Source: Massilia mucilaginosa
GTDB taxonomy: Bacteria; Pseudomonadota; Gammaproteobacteria; Burkholderiales; Burkholderiaceae_D
Length of the DNA: 62,978 nucleotides
Direction: 5' to 3'
Assembly (NCBI RefSeq): GCF_011682145.1
Contig: NZ_WHJH01000041.1
Span: 1-62,978, forward strand
Each line of letters starts with the position of its first letter. Within the stretch, counting starts at the first letter, position 1. A program made the translations under genes and the position numbers. The notes beneath the pieces are model-generated. The model did no database searches. It worked only from the letters and a program-made list of their open reading frames with translations, and was not told the origin of the DNA. Shown here in pieces: positions 55,840 to 62,978 of this stretch.

Positions 55840-57029
55840 CGCTTGTTCCTCACCGGCAGCGGCAATTCGCTGGCCGGGATTTCGCGCACCAGTTCCAGCA
55901 AGTCCCACTCGTTCTTTTGATCTTTCTTGATCTTGAAGTGGTACATCGACTGCAGCGCCTGGTGGTCTTCCTTGCGGAAGGTCATCTTGCCCTTGGGCGT
56001 CTCGAAGTCCATGCCTTCCATGGCCGCGATCAGCTTTTCGGTCTCGCCCGAATTGGCTTTGGTGAGCGCGGTGACGACCGCGCTGGCCGCCGCGAAGCCG
56101 CCGGCGGTAAACATGTCGGGCGGCCCCTTGAAGCGCTTGCTGTGCTCGGCCACGAACCAGTCGTTCATCTTGTTCTTCGGGAAGCCGTGATAGTAGTAGA
56201 TGGTGCCCTGGGTGCCGCCGAAGTTCTTCCAGGTTTTCATCACCGGCAAGATGTTGCCGCCCGGCGACAGGATGACGCCGTAGCGCTCCGGCTTCATGTC
56301 GGCCAGCTTGTTCATTGGATTCGGTCCGGCCCAGACGATTTGCAAGAGGCGCGGCTCGGGCTTGTTCTTCAGGGCGTCGAAGATGCGCTGGGCCGGCGCC
56401 GTGAAGTCGGTGGTGCTCTGGGGCGCGTACTCCTCGTGCACCACCTGGGCCTTGCTGCCGGTGGCGGCCAGCGCTTCGCGGCCGGCCTTGACCGCATCCT
56501 TGCCGAAGGCGTAGTCCTGCGCCAGGAAGGCCACGCTGCCGGCCTTGAGCGTGCTGGCGGCGGCCAGCGCGTCCTGCATCGAGCTGCGCGCGGTGCGGAA
56601 GATGTAGCGGTTGAACTTTTCGCCGGTGATGGCGTCGGCCACGGCCGGTTCGATGATCAGGATCTTCTTGTATTCCTGCGCCACCGGCAGCATGGCGATG
56701 GCCGAGCCGGACGAGGTGGTGCCGACCGCAATGTCGGCCTTGTCGTCGCCGTAGGCTTCGGCCAGCAGGGTGCGGCCCAGGTCGGGCTTGCTCTGGTCGT
56801 CCTTGACGATCACCTTGAGTTTACGGCCGTTGATCTCCATCTTGCCGCCCGTCAGGTACTCAAGGCCCATCATGAAGCCGGTTTCGGTTTCCTTGGCATA
56901 GGTTTCCAGGATGCCGGTCTTGCCGGCGATGAGGGCGATTTTCAGGTCGGCCGCGGCCAGCGCGGGCGTTGCCAGGGTGGTCGCGAGGGTGGCCAGGACG
57001 GCGGCTGCCAGGGTGTTCAATTTGTACAT
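55836..57029 (-). CDS. Periplasmic LivK-type substrate-binding protein
   Basis: A 397-residue type I periplasmic binding protein. Signal peptide MYKLNTLAAAVLATLATTLATPALAA; mature lobe starts ADLKIALIAGKTG. It shows LKVIVKDDQSKPDLGRTLL, DIAVGTTSSGSAIAMLPVAQEY, FRTARSSMQDALAAAS and AFLAQDYAFGKDAVKAGREAL. These proteins bind leucine, amides, urea or aromatic acids; the substrate here is unknown. The receptor and hydrolase genes upstream in the same operon point to a bulky ester, lactone or amide, or to a hydrolysis product. Confidence 0.93.
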   Translation of the reverse strand: MYKLNTLAAAVLATLATTLATPALAAADLKIALIAGKTGILETYAKETETGFMMGLEYLTGGKMEINGRKLKVIVKDDQSKPDLGRTLLAEAYGDDKADIAVGTTSSGSAIAMLPVAQEYKKILIIEPAVADAITGEKFNRYIFRTARSSMQDALAAASTLKAGSVAFLAQDYAFGKDAVKAGREALAATGSKAQVVHEEYAPQSTTDFTAPAQRIFDALKNKPEPRLLQIVWAGPNPMNKLADMKPERYGVILSPGGNILPVMKTWKNFGGTQGTIYYYHGFPKNKMNDWFVAEHSKRFKGPPDMFTAGGFAAASAVVTALTKANSGETEKLIAAMEGMDFETPKGKMTFRKEDHQALQSMYHFKIKKDQKNEWDLLELVREIPASELPLPVRNKR

Positions 57030-57092
57030 CGTGTCTCCTCTTGGGATGGCTGTTTTATAGGTATATGGCGGGGCCGGGGTGATTGCACCGGT

Positions 57093-58040
57093 TCAGTCGA
57101 CCTGCGCCAGGAAGCGTTCGATCGCCTGCCGCGCCGGCGCTTCGGTCAGCATCGGCGCGTGGCCCACGCCGGGCACTTCGGCGTACTGCATGCGCGGTGC
57201 GGCGCGCTGCATGTAGCTGGCCTGTTCCGGCTCGACCAGGTCCGACAGGCTGCCGCGCACCAGCAGGGTGGGGCGGTTGCGCGCCAGGCGCCGGAACGCC
57301 ATGCGCGAGGTCCACGACGACGGTTTGAGCTTGCCGTTCTGCAGGGGCAGGGCGATGTTCGGGTCGTAGCGCAGCACCAGGTGGCCGGCATCGTTTTCGG
57401 AAAATGCACGGCGCGCCCACTTGTTCCACTCGGCCATGTCGTTCGATGGAAAAGCCGGCTGGTTAATGTCGCGCATGTACTCGGCCGCCTGTTCCCAGGT
57501 CAGCATGGTGGCGCCCTTGCCGGCGTAGGTGGCGATGCGCGACAAGCCTTTTTGCGAGATCACCGGTCCGACGTCGTTGAGGATGGCGGCGGCGATCAGT
57601 TTCAGGCGCCGCAGCGCCAGGGTCATGGTGATGATGCCGCCCATCGAGGTGCCGACGAACACGGCGCGTTCGATGCCCAGGTCGTGCGCCAGCTTGATCA
57701 CGTCGCCGGCGTAGACGGCCGGGTTGTAGTGGGCCGGGTCGGGGTCGCGCGCCGACTGGCCGCGCCCGCGCACGTCGAGCGCCAGCACGCGCCGCCCGAG
57801 GCTGGCAATCCACGGCGCCAGCTCGTCGAAATCGCCCGAGTTGCGCGTCAGCCCGTGAATGCAGATGACGGGCAGGCGCGCGCGTCCGCCGTGGCCGGGA
57901 TAGTCGCGCGCGTACAGGGTCAGGCCATCGTCGCTGAGGTAGCTGACGTCGTTGAATTGCCGGACCCCGTGCGCTTCGTTGGTGGCCTGGGGGAAGTGGG
58001 CGGCGTGGACGCCATCGTGTTCCTGCACCTGGACTTCCAT
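57093..58040 (-). CDS. Alpha/beta-fold hydrolase of the uptake operon
   Basis: A 315-residue cytoplasmic alpha/beta hydrolase (no signal peptide). The oxyanion region is VICIHGLTRNSGDFDEL, the strand VLALDVRGRGQSARDPDP, the nucleophile elbow GTSMGGI near residue 132, acid in LVRGSLSDLV, and histidine in VPGVGHAPML. The layout is that of small-ester/lactone hydrolases (3-oxoadipate enol-lactonase-like), with a large lid (residues about 175-235). It begins 2 bases after the receptor stop, so it is produced with the transport genes and likely acts on the imported compound. Confidence 0.9.
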   Translation of the reverse strand: MEVQVQEHDGVHAAHFPQATNEAHGVRQFNDVSYLSDDGLTLYARDYPGHGGRARLPVICIHGLTRNSGDFDELAPWIASLGRRVLALDVRGRGQSARDPDPAHYNPAVYAGDVIKLAHDLGIERAVFVGTSMGGIITMTLALRRLKLIAAAILNDVGPVISQKGLSRIATYAGKGATMLTWEQAAEYMRDINQPAFPSNDMAEWNKWARRAFSENDAGHLVLRYDPNIALPLQNGKLKPSSWTSRMAFRRLARNRPTLLVRGSLSDLVEPEQASYMQRAAPRMQYAEVPGVGHAPMLTEAPARQAIERFLAQVD

Positions 58041-58042
58041 GC

Positions 58043-60349
58043 TCAGAACCGGTATTCGAGGGTGGCCGAGACGGTGCGCGGGGCGCCGTAGAAGGCCGTC
58101 AGCACACCCTCCCTGCCGAGGTTCGGGAACACGTAGCCGCCGGTGCGATAGCGTTTGTCGCCCAGGTTCTTGCCGTGCAGGCCAGCGCGGATCTTGTTAT
58201 CCATGCTGGTCCAGACCAGGCTCAGGTCGTACAGGGTGTAGCCCGGCTGGTCGAGCACCGAGGCGTATTCGAACTGGCTGGTCTCGTCCTTGTAGGAGGC
58301 GCTGCCGCTGATGCTGGCGGTGCCGCCGCGGCCCATCAGCGGCAGGGCAATGTCGTAGGTGGCGCGCAGGTTGGCCGAGTTCTTCGGCGTGTTCTGGAAG
58401 AAGCGCTCGCCGGCCACGTTGACCAGGGCCGGCACGCCGCCCACCAGTTGCGAAGTCAGGAACTGCGTGTATTCGGCGTTGATGTGGCTGTACATGCCGG
58501 TGACGCTCAGGGCATTGCTCAGCTTCGCGCTCGCTTCGAGTTCGACGCCGCGAATCTTGGCCTTGCCGGCGTTGGTGGTCACGCCGGCGAAGCTGTCGGG
58601 GCGGCCGTCGTTGTTGGTGTCGACCTCCACCGAGCCGGGAATCTGCACATCCTTGTACTTGCTGTCGAACAGGGCGATATTGGTCAGGATGCGGTTGTTG
58701 TTATAGGACGACTTGAGGCCCAGTTCGAGCGTGTCGATGGTTTCGGGCAGATAGCCGGCGCGCGCGGTGGCGTCGCTGATCCTGGTGCCCACCACGTTCA
58801 TGCGCGGATCGAAGCCGCCGCCCTTGAAGCCGCGCGCCCAGCTGGCGTAGAGGTTCTGGTTGGCGCTGGCCTTGTAAGCCATGCCGACCTTGGGGGTGAA
58901 CTTCTTGTCTTCGCGTTCCAGTTCGCCACGGGTGAAGTCGGTGTCGGTGCGGAACAGCACGGCGCTGGCGTTGCCCATGCCCGGCGAGCCGTTCAGGCCC
59001 AGGTAGATCTGGCGCAGCACGCTCGCTTCGCGCTTGTCGATCGTGTAGCGGCCGCCCAGCGAAAAGCTGAGCGCCTCGTTGTATTTGTAGTTGGCGTCGG
59101 CGAACACGGCCCAGGCCTTGGTGTCGATATCGCCCAGGGTGTAGGTCGAACTGGGGAACGCGCCGGCCAGCACGGTGTCGAAGATGTTGTAGGCGTTGGC
59201 GTCGATGTAGTACACGCCGGCCACGCCCTGGACCTTGTCGCCGGTGTAGGTGAGCTGGAATTCCTGGCTGAACTGCTTGTTCTTGTACAGCGCGGGCACT
59301 TCGAAGTCGACCACCGACAGCGAGTCGAAGTCGATCGGCGCGTACGATTTGTCGCGGCGCGAGGCGGTGACCGACTTGACGCTCAGTTGCGGGCTGAGGG
59401 TGTACTCCAGCAGCGCCGACCAGCCGTGGGCGCTGACCTCCTGCTCCTGCCCGAGCGCGCGGGTCAGGTTGGCGCGCGTGTCGTACACGTTCGCCAGGAT
59501 CGGCGCGCCGCTGGTGCGCCCGAGCGTCACGCGGTGGCCGTTGCGCGGGCTCGAATCGTCTTGCGTCGCGTCGGCCGCGAGGCGGATGAACAGTTCGGGG
59601 GTGGGCGTCAATTCCGCCGACAGGCGGCCGGCGGTCATGTCCTTGTCGTAGTTGTGGGCGCCGGTGACCAGGTTGCGCCCGTAGCCGTCGCGCTTGAAGC
59701 GGGCGATCGAGCCGCCCACCCGCACGCTTTCCGACAGCGGCGTGCTGGCCGTGAGCACCGCTTCGCGCTGGCTGTAGTCGCCCAGGGTGAGGCGGGCGCG
59801 GATATCGGTCTTGGAGCCGAGCTTGCGCGTGACGTACTTGACCGCGCCGCCGATGGTGTTGCGGCCGTACAGGGTGCCTTGCGGGCCGCGCAGCACCTCG
59901 ATGCGCTCGACGTCGTAGATGTCGGTCACGGCGGCCTGCGGGCGGGCCAGGTAGATATCGTCGAGGTAGATGCCGACGCCGGCTTCGAAGCCGGCCAGCG
60001 GGTCTTGCTGGCCGACGCCGCGAATGAAGGCGGTCAGGGTCGAATTGGTGGCGCGCGAGGCCTTGAGGGTGGTGTTCGGAATCGACAGGGCGAGGGCGGT
60101 GATGTCGGGGGTGCCCTGCTTGGAGAGCTGGTCGCCGCCGAACGCGGTGACCGAGACTGGCACGTCCTGCAGGTTTTCAGGGCGGCGACGCGCGCTGACG
60201 GTGACCACGCCGGCGTCCTGGATGGTTTCGCCGGCCGGAGGGCCCGGCTCGGTCTGCGCCTGTGCCGAGCCCAGCGCGCCACCGGACAGGGCCAGCACGG
60301 CGCAGGCAATACGATGTAAGGGAAAATGTCGAACGGTGGTCATGCGCAT
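58043..60349 (-). CDS. TonB-dependent receptor of the uptake operon
   Basis: A 768-residue outer-membrane receptor of the sphingomonad/oxalobacterial catabolic type. Signal peptide ends GGALGSAQAQ; a TonB-box-like VVTVSARRRPENLQDVPVSV follows; plug motifs AFIRGVGQQDP, GVGIYLDDIYLARPQA, DVERIEVLRGPQGTLYGRNTIGGAVKYVT; barrel ends RTVSATLEYRF. GGAG lies nine bases upstream of the ATG at 60349. First gene of the operon, preceded by two identical palindromes. Such receptors import plant-derived or aromatic compounds rather than iron chelates. Confidence 0.94.
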   Translation of the reverse strand: MRMTTVRHFPLHRIACAVLALSGGALGSAQAQTEPGPPAGETIQDAGVVTVSARRRPENLQDVPVSVTAFGGDQLSKQGTPDITALALSIPNTTLKASRATNSTLTAFIRGVGQQDPLAGFEAGVGIYLDDIYLARPQAAVTDIYDVERIEVLRGPQGTLYGRNTIGGAVKYVTRKLGSKTDIRARLTLGDYSQREAVLTASTPLSESVRVGGSIARFKRDGYGRNLVTGAHNYDKDMTAGRLSAELTPTPELFIRLAADATQDDSSPRNGHRVTLGRTSGAPILANVYDTRANLTRALGQEQEVSAHGWSALLEYTLSPQLSVKSVTASRRDKSYAPIDFDSLSVVDFEVPALYKNKQFSQEFQLTYTGDKVQGVAGVYYIDANAYNIFDTVLAGAFPSSTYTLGDIDTKAWAVFADANYKYNEALSFSLGGRYTIDKREASVLRQIYLGLNGSPGMGNASAVLFRTDTDFTRGELEREDKKFTPKVGMAYKASANQNLYASWARGFKGGGFDPRMNVVGTRISDATARAGYLPETIDTLELGLKSSYNNNRILTNIALFDSKYKDVQIPGSVEVDTNNDGRPDSFAGVTTNAGKAKIRGVELEASAKLSNALSVTGMYSHINAEYTQFLTSQLVGGVPALVNVAGERFFQNTPKNSANLRATYDIALPLMGRGGTASISGSASYKDETSQFEYASVLDQPGYTLYDLSLVWTSMDNKIRAGLHGKNLGDKRYRTGGYVFPNLGREGVLTAFYGAPRTVSATLEYRF

Positions 60350-60457
60350 GGTGTTTGTCTCCTGGAATTTTTTTGGACAATGCGGTAAGCCGGAAATGCA
60401 GCCTTGCAGTGTGCCCCCATTCGACTTTGCGCGAAAGATAACGAAACGCCCAAGCAC

Positions 60458-60473
60458 TGTGCAAAAATGCACA
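60458..60473. promoter_or_regulatory. Operator copy 1, TGTGCA-N4-TGCACA
   Basis: The 16-bp palindrome TGTGCAAAAATGCACA (extended to a 9-4-9 inverted repeat, 60455-60476) lies 106 bases upstream of the receptor ATG in the receptor/LysR interval. Confidence 0.75.
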
Positions 60474-60569
60474 GTGGTGGTTTATACAACTTATCGTTTT
60501 CGCAGCAGCTAGTTCCAGGGGGAGTTTGCGTTTTAACAATACATAAAAATCAAAAGATTGCGTGTGCGG

Positions 60570-60585
60570 TGTGCACTGGTGCACA
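60570..60585. promoter_or_regulatory. Operator copy 2, TGTGCA-N4-TGCACA
   Basis: TGTGCACTGGTGCACA, with the same half-sites and spacing as copy 1, 112 bases away and 31 bases before the LysR start. Two identical symmetric sites between divergent genes suit binding by the LysR protein. A T-N11-A spacing is not exact. Confidence 0.75.
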
Positions 60586-60616
60586 ATATTCCCTGTGAAT
60601 ATCCGACATTGATTCC

Positions 60617-61531
60617 ATGAATACCTTGCCTGAATGGACAGACCTGCGTTTCTTCCTGGAGCTGGCGCGCGCCGGTACCTTGTCCGGTGCGTCGCGCCGG
60701 CTGGCGGTCGAACACACGACCGTGGCGCGCCGCATCGACCGCCTTGAAATCCAGCTCGGCACCACCTTGTTCGACCGCAGCCGCGAGGGCTACGAGCTGA
60801 CCGAAATGGGCCAGGCGCTGCTGCCGCACGCCGAAGCGATGGAGAGCGCGGCGCTGGCCGCCACCGAGCAGCTGGGCGGCACCGAAGTGGCGGCGCACGG
60901 CGTGGTGCGGCTCGGCGTGCCGGAAGTGTTCGGCGTGCGCGTGGTGGCGCCGCTGCTGGTCGGGCTGCTGCAGACGCACCCGGACCTGAGCATCGACCTG
61001 CTGGTGCTGCCGCGCTTTGCCAACCTGGCCAATCGCGAGGCGGATCTGGGGGTGATGCTCGATCCGCCCAGCACCGGGCGCTACATGATCACGCGGCTGG
61101 CGTCGTTCCGTTTCTATCTGTACGCATCGCCCGCGTACCTGGCGCGCCATCCGCCGATCCGCGAGCACGCCGACCTGGCGCGGCACGACTTCGTCGATTA
61201 TGTGCAGGACCGGCTGGCCAGCCGCGAGCTCAGCTATCTCAACGAATTGGGGTTCACGCCGAGGCGCAGATTGTGCTGCACCGGGATGACCGCGCAGGTG
61301 GAGGCGGCGGCGCTGGGAATGGGCTTGATCATGGCGCCGCCGTACGCGGTGCCGGACGATGGACGGCTGGTGCCGGTGCTCGACCAGTTTTTCGCGGAGC
61401 GTTCGTTCTGGCTGGCCGCGCCGACCGATCTGTACCGCTTGCAGCGGGTCAGGGCGGTGTGGAATTTGCTCAGGGAGTATTCGGACCGGCAGCCGTCCTT
61501 GTTTGTGCATGGGCGGGAGGAGCGGCGGTGA
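60617..61531 (+). CDS. LysR-family regulator of the uptake operon
   Basis: A 304-residue LysR protein. Helix-turn-helix: LRFFLELARAGTLSGASRRLAVEHTTVARRIDRLE, then LGTTLFDRSREGYELTEMG. The effector domain starts near residue 92 (HGVVRLGVPEVFGVRVVAPLL), with ADLGVMLDPPSTGRYM and a late ALGMGLIMAPPYAVP. Divergent from the receptor operon, 267 bases apart, with the palindromes in between; it probably controls both directions in response to the transported compound. Confidence 0.93.
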   Translation: MNTLPEWTDLRFFLELARAGTLSGASRRLAVEHTTVARRIDRLEIQLGTTLFDRSREGYELTEMGQALLPHAEAMESAALAATEQLGGTEVAAHGVVRLGVPEVFGVRVVAPLLVGLLQTHPDLSIDLLVLPRFANLANREADLGVMLDPPSTGRYMITRLASFRFYLYASPAYLARHPPIREHADLARHDFVDYVQDRLASRELSYLNELGFTPRRRLCCTGMTAQVEAAALGMGLIMAPPYAVPDDGRLVPVLDQFFAERSFWLAAPTDLYRLQRVRAVWNLLREYSDRQPSLFVHGREERR

Positions 61532-61547
61532 TCTTTAGGAGGGAAGC

Positions 61548-61781
61548 ATGATCAGGAAAAATGTCGAGCAGGCGGGGAAGCGTGAGACCTTTCGCCAGGC
61601 TACGATCAAGGCTTGGGAGGAATATGAGAGCACCGGGATGCATGTCACGGCTGAGGAAGCTGACGCGTGGCTGGAGGCGCTTGAAAACGGCAACGACGTA
61701 GAATCGCCTGAAGGCCAGGTCTGTGCAACATCTTCGTCGAGCGCCTGTGGCGCAACGTTAGACACGAAGACAAGCACCTAA
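61548..61781 (+). CDS. Antitoxin-like regulator with foreign 3' end
   Basis: A 77-residue frame. The first 50 residues (RETFRQATIKAWEEYESTGMHVTAEEADAWLEALENG) match a small family of CopG-like antitoxins normally about 50-60 residues long and usually followed by a RelE/ParE toxin gene. Beyond residue 57 the sequence (GQVCATSSSSACG) is frame-shadow of a transposase fragment on the same strand, so the native end is lost. No toxin gene follows. The call of family is from memory of the sequence pattern. Confidence 0.55.
   Translation: MIRKNVEQAGKRETFRQATIKAWEEYESTGMHVTAEEADAWLEALENGNDVESPEGQVCATSSSSACGATLDTKTST
61727..61771 (+). mobile_element. IS3-family transposase remnant
   Basis: In the frame one base off from the antitoxin, the DNA encodes NIFVERLWRNVRHED, the conserved IS3-type OrfB motif around the last catalytic glutamate (D[NS]-x-FVERLWR-x-VKYE). 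Only about 15 codons survive; flanking sequence does not continue the transposase. Confidence 0.75.
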
Positions 61782-62128
61782 ACGGTACGCTACGATGGGT
61801 GATATGGCGGTCGGGCTGACCAAGATAGCGCTGTGCACTGCACGCAGTGGCATCACAATAGTTTGAAAATAGTCCCCCTGATTTATTTCGTTGACTGCTT
61901 CGTCTGGCGGCTTGCTGCTGGATGAATTAAGAAAAGAAGCATGAGAAAACGCGACATCTTTGTTGACAACTACCGGTACCTTGTTCAGGCCAATAACCAT
62001 GACGCCGAGGCTGAGGTGGGGTGCGGCCTGTCTCGTAATGGAGCCGGAGAATTGGTCAGGTCTCAGGCAGAGTGGCTCTTATAAAACACAATGCTATTCT
62101 CCTGTCACGATAACTTTTATGGGCCGCT
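61782..62128. other. Intergenic stretch, no recognisable gene
   Basis: About 350 bases between the antitoxin remnant and the secreted-protein gene. It has moderate GC content and only short open frames. It may be further decayed insertion-sequence or toxin-gene DNA, but nothing identifiable remains. Confidence 0.5.
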
Positions 62129-62851
62129 ATGAATGTCACGCACCATTTCGCCATGCTCAGCCTGGCCGTTTGCTCACTGGTCCAGGCGTTAGAAGTTCCC
62201 AGCATCGTCGCGCGGGGTCAAAGAATCGCCATCGGGGATTCGTCCGACAGTGTGGTAGCCATTTTGAAGAAGACCGACATGGTGAGCCAGGATGTCGAGC
62301 AGACACCGACGGGGATGAAGGTAACCAAACACTTCAAGGTGGACGGGAAAAAATTTGTCCTCGTCTTAGCTCGGGCCACGCAAGTCGGTCCTTACACCGT
62401 ATCCAAGATTGACGATATCAGCACTCCGCCAGTTGCAGGGGGCGTCGTCAAGGGCGCGGCGCTTGCCAGTGCACGCGTCTTTGAAGCGACCGAGTTCTAC
62501 CGCAAGAGCGCGCCCAAGAAGGACAACTGGGCACTCAAGACGGGCGGGATGAATTATGAGTATGAATTTAGCGACCCCGAAAATTCCTCCAGTTCGACAG
62601 GCGTATCAATCACCGAATCGACGTCTGGCCCGTCGTCCGTGTCGGTCGCTTGGTACGGCACCTCGACACTGTTACCGGCGCGCCTCACCGAAACCAAGGA
62701 AACCCTTTTGCGAAATGTTCTGAGGAATGCGGCACCTGGTGTGAAGCCGGACGACATCGTGGCGTATATTCGGAAAGTCGGCGCGAAAAGGTTTAGCGGT
62801 GGCTCCCGAGCAATGCCGCGCACCTTGATCGCGGGCATGCGCGTTTACAGC
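62129..62851 (+). pseudogene. Secreted protein gene interrupted by IS66-like element
   Basis: An open frame of about 241 codons with a signal-peptide-like start MNVTHHFAMLSLAVCSLVQA. The next segment, GQRIAIGDSSDSVVAILKK, recalls SmpA/BamE-type I-G-x-S-x-x-x-V-x-x-x-L motifs; then FVLVLARATQVGPYTVSKI. A Ser/Thr-rich region and a basic C-terminal part (RMLIAG-like TLIAGMRVYS) follow. The frame is not closed by a stop; it runs into DNA beginning GTAAGCGG at 62852, the terminal sequence expected of IS66-family elements. Function unknown; envelope protein likely. Confidence 0.6.
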
Positions 62852-62978
62852 GTAAGCGGTCTATTTACCCCACCTTCCATTGCTAATTTTCGGCATCCAG
62901 AATCGGTACTCCATCAACTCAGGAGTCACGAACATGCAAGAGCCAACGAAGCACGAACTCTGGCCGGCGCGCCTGCAG
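62852..62978 (+). mobile_element. Left end of an IS66-family element (runs off right edge)
   Basis: The junction GTAAGCGGTC matches the GTAAGC ends of IS66-family terminal inverted repeats. About 80 bases further, AGGAG and an ATG (62934) open a frame encoding MQEPTKHELWPARLQ, similar to the start of IS66-associated OrfA proteins. Eight bases before the junction (62844-62851, tttacagc) would be the target-site duplication if the far end shows the same. The window ends here. Confidence 0.6.
62934..62978 (+). CDS. IS66 OrfA-like protein start (partial)
   Basis: Fifteen codons, MQEPTKHELWPARLQ, with AGGAG eight bases upstream. The pattern recalls the N-terminus of small IS66 TnpA/OrfA proteins (…W-x-x-R-[IL]…); too short for proof. 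Confidence 0.4.
   Translation, partial: MQEPTKHELWPARLQ

Overview
The window reads as a high-GC betaproteobacterial chromosome segment, most likely Oxalobacteraceae (Massilia/Duganella/Telluria-like). The pointers are the ppc | hemC-hemD-hemX-hemY | ppa block typical of Burkholderiales, a long RpoD, a PEP-CTERM protein, TonB receptors of sphingomonad/oxalobacterial type and pervasive GC-rich codon use. Species cannot be named from sequence alone. I saw no tRNA, rRNA or CRISPR array. The first 50 bases look like the start of a transposase read off the left edge, and the last 127 bases look like the left end of an IS66-family element, so the window may be a contig bounded by insertion sequences.

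Layout. 0.1-8.5 kb: a TonB-dependent receptor, a secreted DUF2807 protein, a TetR-hydrolase pair with a clear TetR-type operator, a truncated rlmI, small hypothetical genes and an SDR/LysR divergent pair bracketed by a short direct repeat of the entA 3' end. 8.5-24 kb: a catecholate siderophore locus. One tightly overlapping minus-strand operon runs entC-entE-entB-entF-sip-(ABC binding protein, two permeases, ATPase)-entA. A divergent plus-strand operon carries a 35-codon leader ORF, a DAHP synthase and an MFS exporter. Two Fur-box-like sequences lie between them. The single EntF-like NRPS module carries a hand-read specificity code of lysine type rather than serine type, so the product may be a bis-catechol lysine siderophore rather than enterobactin.

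24-35 kb: an orphan PilT/PilU-like ATPase, a B-lectin gene with an in-frame TAG, a secreted kelch-like protein, two multihaem cytochromes c, a LysR regulator, a RidA protein, a secreted ricin-lectin/Fn3/PQQ-sugar-dehydrogenase fusion, an RNase D-like exonuclease and a ProQ/FinO protein. A candidate small RNA with a strong terminator lies between proQ and rpoD. 35-49 kb is housekeeping: rpoD, a tandem pair of small secreted cysteine proteins, an orphan sensor kinase, ppc, hemCDXY and ppa. 49-52 kb: a secreted metalloprotease with a coupled small secreted partner, and a PEP-CTERM protein.

52-61.5 kb: the most system-like accessory region. One minus-strand operon encodes a TonB receptor, an alpha/beta hydrolase, a periplasmic binding protein and a complete LivGFHM-type ABC importer. 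A divergent LysR gene is separated from it by two identical TGTGCA-N4-TGCACA operators. Together they look like a dedicated outer-to-inner-membrane uptake and hydrolysis pathway for an unknown small ester, lactone or amide. 61.5 kb to the end is decaying DNA: an antitoxin-like gene whose 3' end runs into an IS3-type transposase remnant, and a secreted-protein gene cut by the IS66-like element.
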